Part shown: positions 1 through 7,422 of the stretch, piece after piece
Numbering within the stretch: position 1 is the first letter of the stretch
How the letters are laid out: each line of letters opens with the position of its first letter
NCBI RefSeq assembly: GCF_013340285.1
Contig: NZ_BLVO01000013.1
Location: 1,133,569 to 1,197,568, forward strand
From: Desulfovibrio subterraneus
GTDB lineage: Bacteria > Desulfobacterota > Desulfovibrionia > Desulfovibrionales > Desulfovibrionaceae
Direction of reading: 5' to 3'
DNA length: 64,000 nucleotides
Program-made: the position numbers and the translations under genes
The notes under the pieces: model-generated
What the model was told of the DNA's origin: nothing
Databases searched by the model: none
What the model saw: the letters and a program-made list of their open reading frames with translations, nothing else

Positions 1-8
1 CTCGGGCA

Positions 9-212
9 TTATTCGCCGTCCTGTGCGGTGTTGTCGGGTGAAGGGGTCAGGTCGGGAAGGTTGCGAATATCGGCCGTCTGCCGTTCAAACTCTTCAAGGC
101 TCGGAACGGTGTAACCCTCGGCACTGAGGCGCTTTGCCATCCTGTAGCCTTCCATGCCGACTCTCAACGCGGATTCAGCCAGGGCAAGAGCGGTGATAGG
201 ATCAAAGGGCAT
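9..212 (-). CDS. Small phage protein of unknown function
   Basis: A 67-residue protein, rich in Ala near the N terminus and acidic at the C terminus, with no domain I recognise. Its start codon overlaps the stop of the upstream holin-like gene by one base, so the two are translationally coupled and belong to the same leftward prophage transcript. It may be a small lysis-module or virion-associated protein. The reading frame is well supported by the tight coupling; the function is not. Confidence 0.6.
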   Translation of the reverse strand: MPFDPITALALAESALRVGMEGYRMAKRLSAEGYTVPSLEEFERQTADIRNLPDLTPSPDNTAQDGE

Positions 213-832
213 TACTCACCCCCTTTGCTGTAAAGGAAGGATCGCGCCTTGATGAAAAGCGCGGTGCAATCCTGCAAGGCGGTTTCGGCATCGATGCGCA
301 GTTGCGACCAGTTCGGCGGCTCGGTCCTGGTCCTGGCATAGATCATGGCCGCATCGTCATAGGCCACGATTGCCCGCTTTGCCGTGTCCATCACCGGGGC
401 AACTTTGGTTTCCAAGAACTGCACCCCATCCGGGGGCAAGGATGCGTGCAGGGAAAGGTATTCATCATGCAGGGCCGCGTACCCGGTATTCAACTCGGTA
501 CCGACGGCCACCCCCTTGTCATACGGTGCCAGGCCGGAAAGCGCGCACCCGGTCATAGCCGACGGCACCAACAGCAAAAGCAGGATCACGCCCGCCGCTT
601 TGCCTGTTAGCTTGGGAACTATCTTAACGCTTACGTTCTTCGTTGCCTTGATACGGCCATAAATGGACAACAGGCCGCCAATGCCAACACCGATGGACAG
701 GCCAACATCCACCATTTGCGACTGTGCCGCATCGTCCACACTGTACCCCATCGCCATAAGCACGGAGCACAGTATGGAGATGACGACACCCCACACGGTA
801 CGCGACTGCAACAAATGCTTCGTCTCTTCCAT
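212..832 (-). CDS. Phage holin-like membrane protein with lipobox-like segment
   Basis: The ATG at 832 (GGATTG ribosome site just upstream) gives about 206 residues. Residues about 10-65 hold two hydrophobic segments followed by a basic GRIKATKN stretch, a pattern seen in phage holin-like proteins. A third hydrophobic stretch (LLLLLVPSAMTGC) resembles a lipoprotein signal with Cys at the lipobox position, followed by a hydrophilic helical domain of about 110 residues. One protein thus joins a holin-like part to a lipoprotein or spanin-like part. Its place in a leftward block with an M15 peptidase supports a lysis role. The holin call is inference from topology and position. Confidence 0.55.
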   Translation of the reverse strand: MEETKHLLQSRTVWGVVISILCSVLMAMGYSVDDAAQSQMVDVGLSIGVGIGGLLSIYGRIKATKNVSVKIVPKLTGKAAGVILLLLLVPSAMTGCALSGLAPYDKGVAVGTELNTGYAALHDEYLSLHASLPPDGVQFLETKVAPVMDTAKRAIVAYDDAAMIYARTRTEPPNWSQLRIDAETALQDCTALFIKARSFLYSKGGE

Positions 833-870
833 GATCAATCCTTTTGGCTAAATGTTTGCGCAAAAACAAA

Positions 871-895
871 AGGCGCATCTTTAAAAGACGCGCCT
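871..895 (-). terminator. Rho-independent terminator of the integrase operon
   Basis: AGGCGC (871-876) pairs with GCGCCT (890-895), extended inward by a TCTTT/AAAGA pairing. Read leftward, the stem is followed by TTTTGTTTTT. It lies just downstream of the leftward recombinase, excisionase and zinc-ribbon genes. Confidence 0.75.
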
Positions 896-952
896 ATAAT
901 AGACTAACACACCGCATTACGCGATGTGCCTACGTGCGTATGCACATTTTAA

Positions 953-1156
953 TTACACTTTAGACTCTGTTGTATTGTTGATTTGAGTTGATGATATGTA
1001 TTCAAGTGTGTTTGTAATGGTAGATACAAACACTTCAACAGACATTTCTTCATGTCCACACCGCTTGCAACGTCGAATACGCACCGTTCTTTCGGTATCA
1101 TCAAATGCCCTTGGGGCACTTGTAGGCGTTCCGCACTTTCGGCAGGCAAGAGACAT
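953..1156 (-). CDS. Small zinc-ribbon phage protein
   Basis: The ATG at 1156 follows a good GAGAGGG ribosome site, so I prefer it over the TTG at 1171. The product is about 67 residues with two Cys pairs, CRKC and CKRC, and the pattern RIRRCKRCGHEE of a four-Cys zinc ribbon like those of Ogr/Delta-type phage activators or NrdR. The C terminus is polar and Ser/Thr/Asn-rich. It overlaps the upstream HTH gene by a few bases and is the last gene of the recombinase operon. It probably binds DNA or acts in transcription, by inference from the ribbon. Confidence 0.65.
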   Translation of the reverse strand: MSLACRKCGTPTSAPRAFDDTERTVRIRRCKRCGHEEMSVEVFVSTITNTLEYISSTQINNTTESKV

Positions 1157-1157
1157 A

Positions 1158-1352
1158 TCAATCCCTCTCAATATCGTTCACGGTCCGTTCGTCCATGAAT
1201 GCGGTCAGGTCCTGTTCTTTCACGCGGTAGCATGGCCGTTTTTGTGTGCCCATATTGTACCCACGCAACTCCTTACGCCTGATCAACCGGCGCACCCATT
1301 CGGGTCGCCTTTTCAAACGCGCTGCCACTTCATCAACGGTCAACGTCTGCAT
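1158..1352 (-). CDS. Excisionase-like helix-turn-helix protein
   Basis: A 64-residue protein matching the HTH_17 (MerR-like excisionase) pattern: LTVDEVAARLKRRPEWVRRL for the helix-turn-helix, then a wing with GTQKRPCYRVKEQDLTAF. Its start overlaps the 3' end of the tyrosine recombinase gene by 20 bp, with GAGG seven bases before the ATG. A small winged-helix protein coupled to an integrase is the classical arrangement of a recombination directionality factor, though it could also be a transcription factor. Confidence 0.75.
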   Translation of the reverse strand: MQTLTVDEVAARLKRRPEWVRRLIRRKELRGYNMGTQKRPCYRVKEQDLTAFMDERTVNDIERD

Positions 1353-1965
1353 GCAGCATCCTCCCCATATGCCTTATTGCCGCGCGGCGGCTCTCATCGC
1401 GGAATGAAAGATAATGCGTCGTGCTCTTGGGGTCTTTGTGCCCCAGGGCTTGCGACACCTCCATAAACGGATCAACGCCCCGGCCTTCCGCTACCTGGGC
1501 AAGCATGAACTCGTATGTCTCGTTCGCAAAGGTCTTGCGCATACTATGCGTTGCCACGTCTTCGGCAATGCCACACCTCCCGAAGGCATCCTGCAACACG
1601 CGGCGCGCCTGGGTGTAGGATATGGCCTTGTTTTCGTCGCCCTGGGCACGGAACAGGAAAGAATCAGGGGCCGGGTATCCAAGCTCCCGAATCTGATCCA
1701 GAATAGCCCTCCGTGCTTCCGGTGCCAGATACACGACGCGGCTTTCCTGCTTGCCTTTCATGTGACGGCGGGCAACCCGAACAGTAAGGCGCACCTTGCC
1801 GCGGGCGGTTACATCGGCTACACGAAGAGAAAGCATTTCGCGTATGCGAAAGCCTGCAAGAATACCTAAAATAAATAGGCAACGATTACGAACCACATAG
1901 CGTCCGCTGAAGGCACCTACAGCCCCAGCAACCTCTTCGTGTGACAAGGGGCGGCAACCTGGCAC
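1333..1965 (-). CDS. Tyrosine recombinase (phage integrase), catalytic-domain only
   Basis: About 210 residues, consistent with a catalytic domain lacking the usual N-terminal SAM-like core-binding domain (typical integrases have 300-400 residues). The family signature is complete: Arg in AGFRIREMLSL, HxxR in THSMRKTF, and the final ALGHKDPKSTTHYL with His and the Tyr nucleophile. A GTG at 1965 preceded by GGAGG is the best start; an in-frame GTG lies at 1980. The short N terminus abuts an AT-rich patch, so the gene may have been shortened by its insertion or may be naturally compact. It lies far from the apparent right attachment end. Confidence 0.85.
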   Translation of the reverse strand: MPGCRPLSHEEVAGAVGAFSGRYVVRNRCLFILGILAGFRIREMLSLRVADVTARGKVRLTVRVARRHMKGKQESRVVYLAPEARRAILDQIRELGYPAPDSFLFRAQGDENKAISYTQARRVLQDAFGRCGIAEDVATHSMRKTFANETYEFMLAQVAEGRGVDPFMEVSQALGHKDPKSTTHYLSFRDESRRAAIRHMGRMLHADVDR

Positions 1966-1984
1966 AACACCTCCAAACACAAAT

Positions 1985-3490
1985 CATCGTGCAACCATAG
2001 TTATCTGAATCAATCAGCCAATCGTAATAGACAAACAATAAACACAAACCACATATAAACAAGAATAATAAAATGATAAACGAACTAATTGAAAAATTAA
2101 AATTACTAGATGAAAGCACTGATTCTGTAGAAATAGAAAAATGCATCGCACACTTTTCAGAACAAGAAAAAATAGTACATGGACACATTGGATTTTTATT
2201 TATATACTCACTACTTCTAATAATACCAACAATATCTGAAATATACAACATAGAAGTCATCACAAAACTAGGAACAATAACATCAGGAATGATAAAAGCA
2301 TTTTTTGCTATTGCAAACATTTTATACCCTTTTATATTCACATTCACAACGACAACAGTAAATGCAATAATTCCATTTTCCGCACTTCAAACATACACAA
2401 GAGGAAAGCTATCCAAAGCAACAGCATCTTACTTAATCAATGAAAACAAAATAAATCCATATTACACTGGATCTATTTTTCTCAGCATTTATAGAAAAAA
2501 TGAAAAAATCAGAAAATTTAGCGCCATACTAACATTATTCTTTACGTTTTTTCCTTTACTTGTAGTATTTATACTTCCAGTAATATCACTATTTGTCTCA
2601 ACAAAATCAACATGCAACACCTTGACACAACCATACAGCGCACTCTATGCCACATCAGCGTTAATACTAGCTTCATACAGCACAATCCACCTACTAATTA
2701 GCACAATCACAGCACTTAAAATATCTGAAAAACTTAAATCAAAAACCAAAAATTAGATAATAAAAAAGCACATCAATCACACAATTACACAATTACAAAA
2801 TCACAAAACAACTACCATCATGAACTAGGAATATAAAGTGAATTACATAAACAGAAACGCACTTTGCACTTTTAAAGACAATGAAAGCATAATATCTTTT
2901 GCTAATACAATTAACAAAGAAGAAGAGTTAATATTCAAAAAACTTAAAACTCTTTTATTTTTTTCTTTAATAGCAATAATAGTACACAATTCAAAAGAAA
3001 TCTCTATCACACCGCAAACATCTTTTTTGAAATTTTGCATAAAAGACAATATACAAATATCTTTATTCGCATACATACCATTTTTAATATACTTTTTACA
3101 TGCGGTACCACATGCCATAAAATTAATACTTATAAACAAACTAAAAAGGCATTCAATAATAATATCTTCTTAATCTGAAAAATCAGACCTCAGTACAATC
3201 ACAACAATATATAGCAAAATTGAATCAGCATACATTTATCAAATATCAATAGATACAGGAAATTCAGAAATAAAAATAAAAGATTATATAAAGGCGCCTG
3301 TTGACCCATATTTCCATCTTTATATGCTATCATCACTTCCATTCATCATCATAACATCATACGCTCTAAACATATCAACTATCGGCATTACAACTGCTTT
3401 ATACCCAGAAACGCCAAGTGGATATTTTATTGTCTTGATAATATCCTATCAGGCACTATTTCTGCTCACACTAACAAGAACTACATCCCG
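1985..3490. other. AT-rich island inside the prophage
   Basis: Base composition changes sharply at both edges: the flanks are GC-rich, while this stretch is dominated by A and T with AAA, ATA and TTA codons. It reads rightward against a leftward gene block and carries two membrane-protein genes. The right edge falls almost exactly where the last codons of the M15 peptidase gene begin. This suggests recent acquisition of a cargo cassette (a 'moron') between recombinase and endolysin genes. I saw no terminal repeats or transposase. Confidence 0.65.
2073..2756 (+). CDS. AT-rich multi-pass membrane protein of unknown function
   Basis: A 227-residue protein. The N-terminal 30 residues are charged and amphipathic; then come four hydrophobic segments at about residues 45-65, 75-110, 150-175 and 195-215, arranged as two hairpins around a polar loop. 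The C terminus is Lys-rich. Codon use is extremely AT-biased compared with neighbouring phage genes. I recognise no family. Its position as an isolated rightward gene in a leftward lysis/integration block suggests prophage cargo such as superinfection exclusion, which is inference only. Confidence 0.6.
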   Translation: MINELIEKLKLLDESTDSVEIEKCIAHFSEQEKIVHGHIGFLFIYSLLLIIPTISEIYNIEVITKLGTITSGMIKAFFAIANILYPFIFTFTTTTVNAIIPFSALQTYTRGKLSKATASYLINENKINPYYTGSIFLSIYRKNEKIRKFSAILTLFFTFFPLLVVFILPVISLFVSTKSTCNTLTQPYSALYATSALILASYSTIHLLISTITALKISEKLKSKTKN

Positions 3491-3575
3491 TTTCACAAAA
3501 CAACTTCAATCCCTTCGCGACCAACAAACACCGGCAACCCCGCCCGATCACCCCGATACGAAACAACCTGAATAG
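2838..3575 (+). pseudogene. Second AT-rich membrane protein gene, interrupted by an in-frame TAA
   Basis: A GTG at 2838 (AGGA seven bases upstream) opens 111 codons ending in TAA at 3171-3173. The same frame then continues without another stop to TAG at 3573-3575. The joined product would be about 244 residues with two hydrophobic hairpins around a polar loop, the same topology and size as the upstream gene, which suggests a tandem relative. The last 25 or so codons are GC-rich because they run antisense into the M15 peptidase gene. One nonsense change seems to have split the gene; two separate short proteins or readthrough are alternatives. Confidence 0.55.
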
Positions 3576-3990
3576 CCATGTCGTAACGGTCATGGCCGCC
3601 CGTATCGAAGTGGAACCAGGTCATGCCCGCGCCTGCTTCAATGCGCTGTATGAACTCAAAACAGGACAAATTGGGGTATGCCTGCAACTCTGCCCACACT
3701 TCGGCAGGCGTGATGTTGCGGAACTTGCAATCAAACGCCCTGCCGAACTTGTGCTGAGAAAGGGCCGCGCCGGTTCCGGTGCCCATCTCGCGCAAGCCGG
3801 ATTCTTTGAAAGTTCCGCCCGCCTGCCAGTTGTTCACCACGATAGGGCCGTACCGCTTGCGCAGCCGATCCAACGTAACGAGGGCCAGTTGATCAAAGGC
3901 CATGAACATCATTGCACCGCGGGCCTTGTTCGCCTGATGGAACTCGGGGCCGACTAGTTCTTCAATTCGGAAATGTTCGGGCGTGTACAT
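3493..3990 (-). CDS. Peptidase M15-type endolysin
   Basis: Starting at the ATG at 3990 (GGAGG nine bases upstream) gives about 165 residues. The zinc-peptidase M15 pattern is visible: SQHKFGRAFDCKF supplies the first His and the Asp, and TWFHFDTG the last His. Such D-Ala carboxypeptidase-like proteins cleave peptidoglycan cross-links and act as endolysins in many phages. It belongs to the leftward prophage block with the holin-like gene, although the recombinase operon and the AT-rich island lie between them. Its last 28 codons overlap the tail of the antisense membrane-protein frame. Confidence 0.85.
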   Translation of the reverse strand: MYTPEHFRIEELVGPEFHQANKARGAMMFMAFDQLALVTLDRLRKRYGPIVVNNWQAGGTFKESGLREMGTGTGAALSQHKFGRAFDCKFRNITPAEVWAELQAYPNLSCFEFIQRIEAGAGMTWFHFDTGGHDRYDMAIQVVSYRGDRAGLPVFVGREGIEVVL

Positions 3991-4181
3991 CGTTCTTCCT
4001 CCGTTTGCTCTCTGCATTCACACTTCGCGCACTTGGCGCGCTCAATCCACCACCAGGGCGGCGCGGTCTTGGGACACGGCCGCATGTTCGGATGCCGTTG
4101 CCGCCATTGCCGGGCCACCTCCCAAGAGACAGCGCCGATAGCCTGGGGGCTTGGCGGTGAAAACTGGCAACCATCCGCCAC
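3954..4181 (-). CDS. Small cysteine-containing phage protein
   Basis: A 75-codon frame with a GTG start just after the upstream stop. It overlaps the start of the peptidase gene. The middle contains RHPNMRPCPKTAPPWWW and then CAKCEC, so a small metal site is possible. The frame is hydrophilic and compositionally plausible, while the competing frame looks random. I recognise no family, and the start and coding status are uncertain. Confidence 0.4.
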   Translation of the reverse strand: MADGCQFSPPSPQAIGAVSWEVARQWRQRHPNMRPCPKTAPPWWWIERAKCAKCECREQTEEERCTRPNISELKN

Positions 4182-4184
4182 AGG

Positions 4185-4688
4185 CTACGGCCTCGCCTCG
4201 ACCTGTTGCATAGCCAGGTAGCGCGGGCCGTACAGGTTCGCCTTCATGTATTCAAAGGCGTTCAACTCCCGCCAGCCTTTCACCTTGGCGCGCTCCACGT
4301 CGGCACGGCTCATGCTCCGCCGTTCCTTGGGGTGACAATGGGCGCACAACTCCACCCCGGCCAGGCCAGCGGGCGAAAGCAGGTAAAACGCCCCATGAAT
4401 GCACCCTTGCGTGCAGGGGCCGCCCGGCAAAGCTTTGGCGCTGTTGTCCTGTAAAAACCGATGCGCCCGCAGCAACACCGTTGCCAACGATTCTCCGTAT
4501 TCCAGCTTGCGCCCGCTCTCCACGATAGCGGCAAGGGCGTCCGTCAACTGGTCCTTCGTCAGGTACTTCAACGTCTTGTACCCCACGGAATACCCCACGT
4601 CGGACGGCGCGGGCAGATTCACGGCCTTATGCGCATTGGCAAGCCATAGCTCAAACTCGGGAAGCGTGATGCCTGTAAGCGTCTTCAT
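4185..4688 (-). CDS. Phage protein with a CxxxC/CxxC zinc-like centre
   Basis: 167 residues. The N-terminal half is helical (an EFELWLANAHKAV segment, then a TKDQLTDALAAIVESGRK helix). The middle has CTQGC and CAHC about 20 residues apart, which could bind zinc, and the C terminus is basic. It lies 13 bp downstream of the replication-initiator-like gene and is probably its transcriptional partner, perhaps a helicase-loader or accessory replication protein. That role is inferred only from position. Confidence 0.6.
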   Translation of the reverse strand: MKTLTGITLPEFELWLANAHKAVNLPAPSDVGYSVGYKTLKYLTKDQLTDALAAIVESGRKLEYGESLATVLLRAHRFLQDNSAKALPGGPCTQGCIHGAFYLLSPAGLAGVELCAHCHPKERRSMSRADVERAKVKGWRELNAFEYMKANLYGPRYLAMQQVEARP

Positions 4689-4701
4689 GCGTCGCCCTCC
4701 G

Positions 4702-5766
4702 CTATGCCTTGATTACGGCAGCAATGGCCGGTTCGTATGCTTCACGATCAAGCCGGTTATTTTCGCAGAACACGGCCACCATCGCCGCAAAGTCTTCACC
4801 GGCAGAAACGTACCGGCTCACAAAGTCCACGGCCTGGGAAAGTGCCGGAAGCTTCTTGGAAGCCTTCTTTTCCGCACTCGGCAGGAAGTTGCCTTCACGC
4901 ACTTTCAGGCAGTTGGAAACGTTCAACAGCCAGTCGAAAGACGCTTTCCACTCGTTCACCTCGCCCATCAGGTACGGGCAACGGCCCACACGGCGGAAAT
5001 ACTCTTCCCAATCGTCCAGGGCCTTGAACTCTGCCTTGCTTCGCGCCCTGATCGCGGCCTTGCGCTTGTCCGTTACCGCCGTACAACGGGGCAGCTTATG
5101 GCCGTTCGGCTGATCGTCCACCAACAGCCGGTTATACAGGTCGGCAACCTGCTGGCACGGGTCCGCCTTTGGGGCTTGCTCCGGTTCCAAAAGCGAAGGC
5201 TCAATTTCGTCAAGCGAAACAACGCTCACGTCGGCACCAGCCGACAAGGGTACGTTAGTACCCTCTCTTATTTCTTCTTTCTGTTCTTTGTTCTCTGTTC
5301 TCTGATTAGCGGAAGGAAGCAGACCTGTTTCCGTAAAGGCTTCCGCAAAGGCTTTCTTAAAAGCTTCGTGAAGCCCGTCAACCGTGGCTTTTGCGCTCTC
5401 TAGCATGTGCATTTTCAACGTGCTTTCGGGCAAAGCATCAAAGCCGCCGCGCCACGATTTGATCACATTCGGGCTTTCTGGAATGTTATATTTGAGGAAA
5501 TTCGGGAACCACACCAGAAGCGCCCCGTCATGCTTCGCAATCCCTTGCGCCAAGACTTCCTGAAAGGCTTTCTCGAAGGCTTTCAACTCCATCCCAAGCT
5601 CATAAGCGAAGCCTGGCACATTGCCCCGAATCGCCCCTATCTGCGTTAGAGTTGGATGGGTAAGCAGAAAGAAGATGATAAGCTTCGCATCCAGTGACAA
5701 CGCCATGAACTTGGCATCGTTCCAGATACATGTCGAAATCTTGCGGTAGTGTTTTGCCTTGCTCAT
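4702..5766 (-). CDS. Phage replication-initiation-like protein
   Basis: 354 residues. The N-terminal 110 residues (AKHYRKISTCIWNDAKF, then LDAKLIIFFLLTHP and an ALLVWFPNFLKYN segment) resemble the winged-helix region of phage replisome organisers and O-type replication proteins. A polar low-complexity linker follows, then a C-terminal half with GHKLPRCTAVTDKRKAAI and a WEEYFRRVGRCPYLMG segment common in such phage proteins. The linker DNA has an inverted repeat and pyrimidine tracts that could be origin iterons. The start at 5766 is the first Met after an intergenic hairpin. It would act in lytic replication. Confidence 0.75.
   Translation of the reverse strand: MSKAKHYRKISTCIWNDAKFMALSLDAKLIIFFLLTHPTLTQIGAIRGNVPGFAYELGMELKAFEKAFQEVLAQGIAKHDGALLVWFPNFLKYNIPESPNVIKSWRGGFDALPESTLKMHMLESAKATVDGLHEAFKKAFAEAFTETGLLPSANQRTENKEQKEEIREGTNVPLSAGADVSVVSLDEIEPSLLEPEQAPKADPCQQVADLYNRLLVDDQPNGHKLPRCTAVTDKRKAAIRARSKAEFKALDDWEEYFRRVGRCPYLMGEVNEWKASFDWLLNVSNCLKVREGNFLPSAEKKASKKLPALSQAVDFVSRYVSAGEDFAAMVAVFCENNRLDREAYEPAIAAVIKA
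5248..5310. other. Candidate phage replication origin inside the initiator gene
   Basis: GGGTAC (5248-5253) and GTACCC (5258-5263) form a perfect inverted repeat. It is followed on the + strand by a pyrimidine-rich tract with GTTCTTT and two GTTCTCT units. This lies in the low-complexity linker of the replication protein, as in lambdoid O genes, where the origin is within the coding sequence. Inference from position and repeats only. Confidence 0.3.
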
Positions 5767-5822
5767 CCGAAACCATTCCCTTGCGTTTTCGCCTGGTTCC
5801 AGGCATTATTTCCTATCCGAAC

Positions 5823-5843
5823 GCGCTAGTTCGTACCTAGCGC
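5823..5843. promoter_or_regulatory. Inverted repeat upstream of the replication gene
   Basis: GCGCTAG and CTAGCGC form perfect 7-bp arms around a 7-base loop, about 60 bp upstream of the replication gene start. It could be an operator or an RNA hairpin in the leader. Confidence 0.35.
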
Positions 5844-5851
5844 CCCTTGCA

Positions 5852-5885
5852 CCCCTCGGCCCCCCGGACTGAGGGGTTTTTCTTT
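5852..5885 (+). terminator. Rightward rho-independent terminator
   Basis: CCCCTC (5852-5857) pairs with GAGGGG (5871-5876), followed by TTTTTCTTTTT. No rightward gene lies directly upstream, so it may shield the rightward gene at 5968 from antisense readthrough. Confidence 0.6.
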
Positions 5886-5967
5886 TTGGGCACACCTATC
5901 TTTTCATAGCCAATCTGGTACCCTCACTAATAAACATTCACTAACTTTTAACCCTTTGAGGTGCTTT

Positions 5968-6168
5968 ATGACCGAAGCCGAAGTTCAATACATTGCGAAA
6001 CTTCTTGAAAACAAATCTGACAACTACAAACTTGCCTATGTAGCGGCATACCACGCTGCAAAAGGCGGAAACGTAATTCCACCACAGGCGTTTTACCATT
6101 TCCTCAGAACCCTACAGGAAGCGGACGGGGTTGACCCTAGCCAGCTTAAAGACCCATCCTTCACATAA
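5968..6168 (+). CDS. Small helical phage protein
   Basis: 66 residues from the ATG at 5968, with GAGGTG seven bases upstream. It is largely helical (TEAEVQYIAKLLENKSDNYK) and acidic, and I recognise no domain. It is divergent from the replication gene and stands alone between a rightward terminator and a convergent gene. It may be a small early regulator. Confidence 0.5.
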   Translation: MTEAEVQYIAKLLENKSDNYKLAYVAAYHAAKGGNVIPPQAFYHFLRTLQEADGVDPSQLKDPSFT

Positions 6169-6189
6169 ATCGCGAAACATAATGCCCCA

Positions 6190-6642
6190 TCATTTTGCCT
6201 GCCCGCCCTCGCTATATGGACAACCAATCCAGCCGCAAGGGCGGGCTATCGGATCGTAGCATTCAATCGCATAGGGGCAGGTAGCGCACCGCATAGCCGA
6301 TTCAGGCTCGATATAGCGAACAGGCAAGCCTAGGGCGCGTGCAATTGCTATTTCTGCCTGCACCCCTACGGACTCACGCCAACCAGGCAGGCACAGCACC
6401 CATAATTCGTGGTGCCGTTCCAGCGTGGCACGACACATTGCCGCCCAAAACGCCCAATCCTTGGGCAGACCAAAACGCACTGCCGCTTCATGTGTGAGCG
6501 TTAGCGGAGAATACACGCCATAGCCTTGTTCCCATCCTCGGGCGGCCTGCTCTGTCACCGCCAGAAAACGCGCTTGGCGCACCCTTTCAGATTCATGAGT
6601 GTAAGGGGCAGCCAGATACACAAGCACGATACCGTTACTCAT
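6190..6642 (-). CDS. DUF1937-like phage protein (nucleoside deoxyribosyltransferase fold)
   Basis: 150 residues. It starts with VYLAAPYTHESERVRQAR and continues with VYSPLTLTHEAA, WAFWAAMCRATLERHHELWV and SVGVQAEIAIARALGLP, the signature of DUF1937 proteins, which resemble nucleoside 2-deoxyribosyltransferases. The C terminus adds two CxxC-like pairs (CATC, CGWIGC) that could hold a metal. DUF1937 genes are common in phages, where they may act in nucleotide metabolism; no activity is established from the sequence. It lies 2 bp after the CII-like gene in the same leftward operon. Confidence 0.75.
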   Translation of the reverse strand: MSNGIVLVYLAAPYTHESERVRQARFLAVTEQAARGWEQGYGVYSPLTLTHEAAVRFGLPKDWAFWAAMCRATLERHHELWVLCLPGWRESVGVQAEIAIARALGLPVRYIEPESAMRCATCPYAIECYDPIARPCGWIGCPYSEGGQAK

Positions 6643-6644
6643 CC

Positions 6645-7100
6645 CTACGCCTCCAAATCCTGGCGGTAGGCAACCACGGTTTCGTCAATCTCGCCCTTCA
6701 CCTCTTCGGCCAGGGCCTGCACCTCGCGCATGTCCGCGCGGTCCTGTATGGCATTGTGCAATCTGGTTAAGACGGGGTAATCATCCAGGCATTCGGCAAG
6801 CACATCTCCCTTATCAGGGATGCCCACGGCATCAGGCACGCAGTGCATACCCAGGGCTTCGGCCATGTAGTTCAGCATTGCATGCGCCAACTTCGTTCCG
6901 CCTGCTTCATGCAGATCGTGCAGAAGAACCCGCACCCGTTGAATGTCAGGCCGCGCGGAATCGCCGTCATAGTCAGGGTTTCGCATCTGCTTGTAGAGTT
7001 GCTTGTGTCCACGCCGAAAAATGCGCTCGAGCGCGGGCATGCCCAGGCAGTCCTTCGCCTCTCGCATCATCTCCCACGCCTGCAATCGGTGCTTTGTCAT
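6645..7100 (-). CDS. Phage CII/CP76-type regulatory protein
   Basis: Using the ATG at 7100 (AGTAGGG upstream) gives about 151 residues. MREAKDCLGMPALERIF, then RRGHKQLYKQMRNPDYDG and LHDLHEAGG, match the phage regulatory CII (CP76) family found in P2-like prophages. Such proteins bind DNA and control the lysis-lysogeny decision or early transcription. Its promoter region carries a long near-perfect inverted repeat shared with the divergent gene at 7180. Confidence 0.7.
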   Translation of the reverse strand: MTKHRLQAWEMMREAKDCLGMPALERIFRRGHKQLYKQMRNPDYDGDSARPDIQRVRVLLHDLHEAGGTKLAHAMLNYMAEALGMHCVPDAVGIPDKGDVLAECLDDYPVLTRLHNAIQDRADMREVQALAEEVKGEIDETVVAYRQDLEA

Positions 7101-7121
7101 ATATCGCCCTACTTCTATTTG

Positions 7122-7179
7122 TTCCGCCCTTCTGTTACGGGAAAGCCAGACACACCAACCCGCAACAGAAGGAGCGGAA
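7122..7179. promoter_or_regulatory. Long inverted repeat across a divergent start region
   Basis: The arm at 7122-7141 is nearly complementary to the arm at 7159-7179 (about 20 bp, one mismatch and one bulge) around a 17-base loop. The right arm contains the AAGGAG ribosome site of the gene starting at 7180, so in the rightward RNA the hairpin would bury it. As DNA it could be an operator between two divergent genes. Confidence 0.55.
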
Positions 7180-7422
7180 ATGAAAGGTATTGTTATCGCG
7201 GTCAATCGTGTTCGCGGCATGGTAGCCGTTCAACTTGAAGACGGTGACCACATCGTTTTTGACAGTCTCGGCGGCGACTTCTCCAAAGGCGACATTGTTT
7301 CGCACATCAAAGACGAACACGGAGACCAGGAAGTCATGAACGTTAGCCAAGGCGCACGAGAAACCATCTACGTTGAAGCCCTAAACGCCACCATCGCAAG
7401 CGCCTTAACCCTCATCCGCTAA
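7180..7422 (+). CDS. Small conserved protein with OB-fold-like pattern
   Basis: 80 residues starting at the ATG at 7180, right after AAGGAGCGGAA. The pattern KGIVIAVNRVRGMVAVQLED, then HIVFDSLGGDFSKGDIVSHI, suggests a small beta-barrel (OB or S1-like) nucleic-acid-binding protein. I have seen similar small proteins on mobile elements but cannot name a family with certainty. Its ribosome site lies inside a long hairpin, so its translation may be switched. The 3' end overlaps the convergent gene by 18 bp. Confidence 0.6.
   Translation: MKGIVIAVNRVRGMVAVQLEDGDHIVFDSLGGDFSKGDIVSHIKDEHGDQEVMNVSQGARETIYVEALNATIASALTLIR

Noticed and set aside
4399..5403. A 334-codon open frame opposite the replication gene
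   Set aside because: Antisense shadow with no ribosome site; the leftward frame carries family-like motifs.
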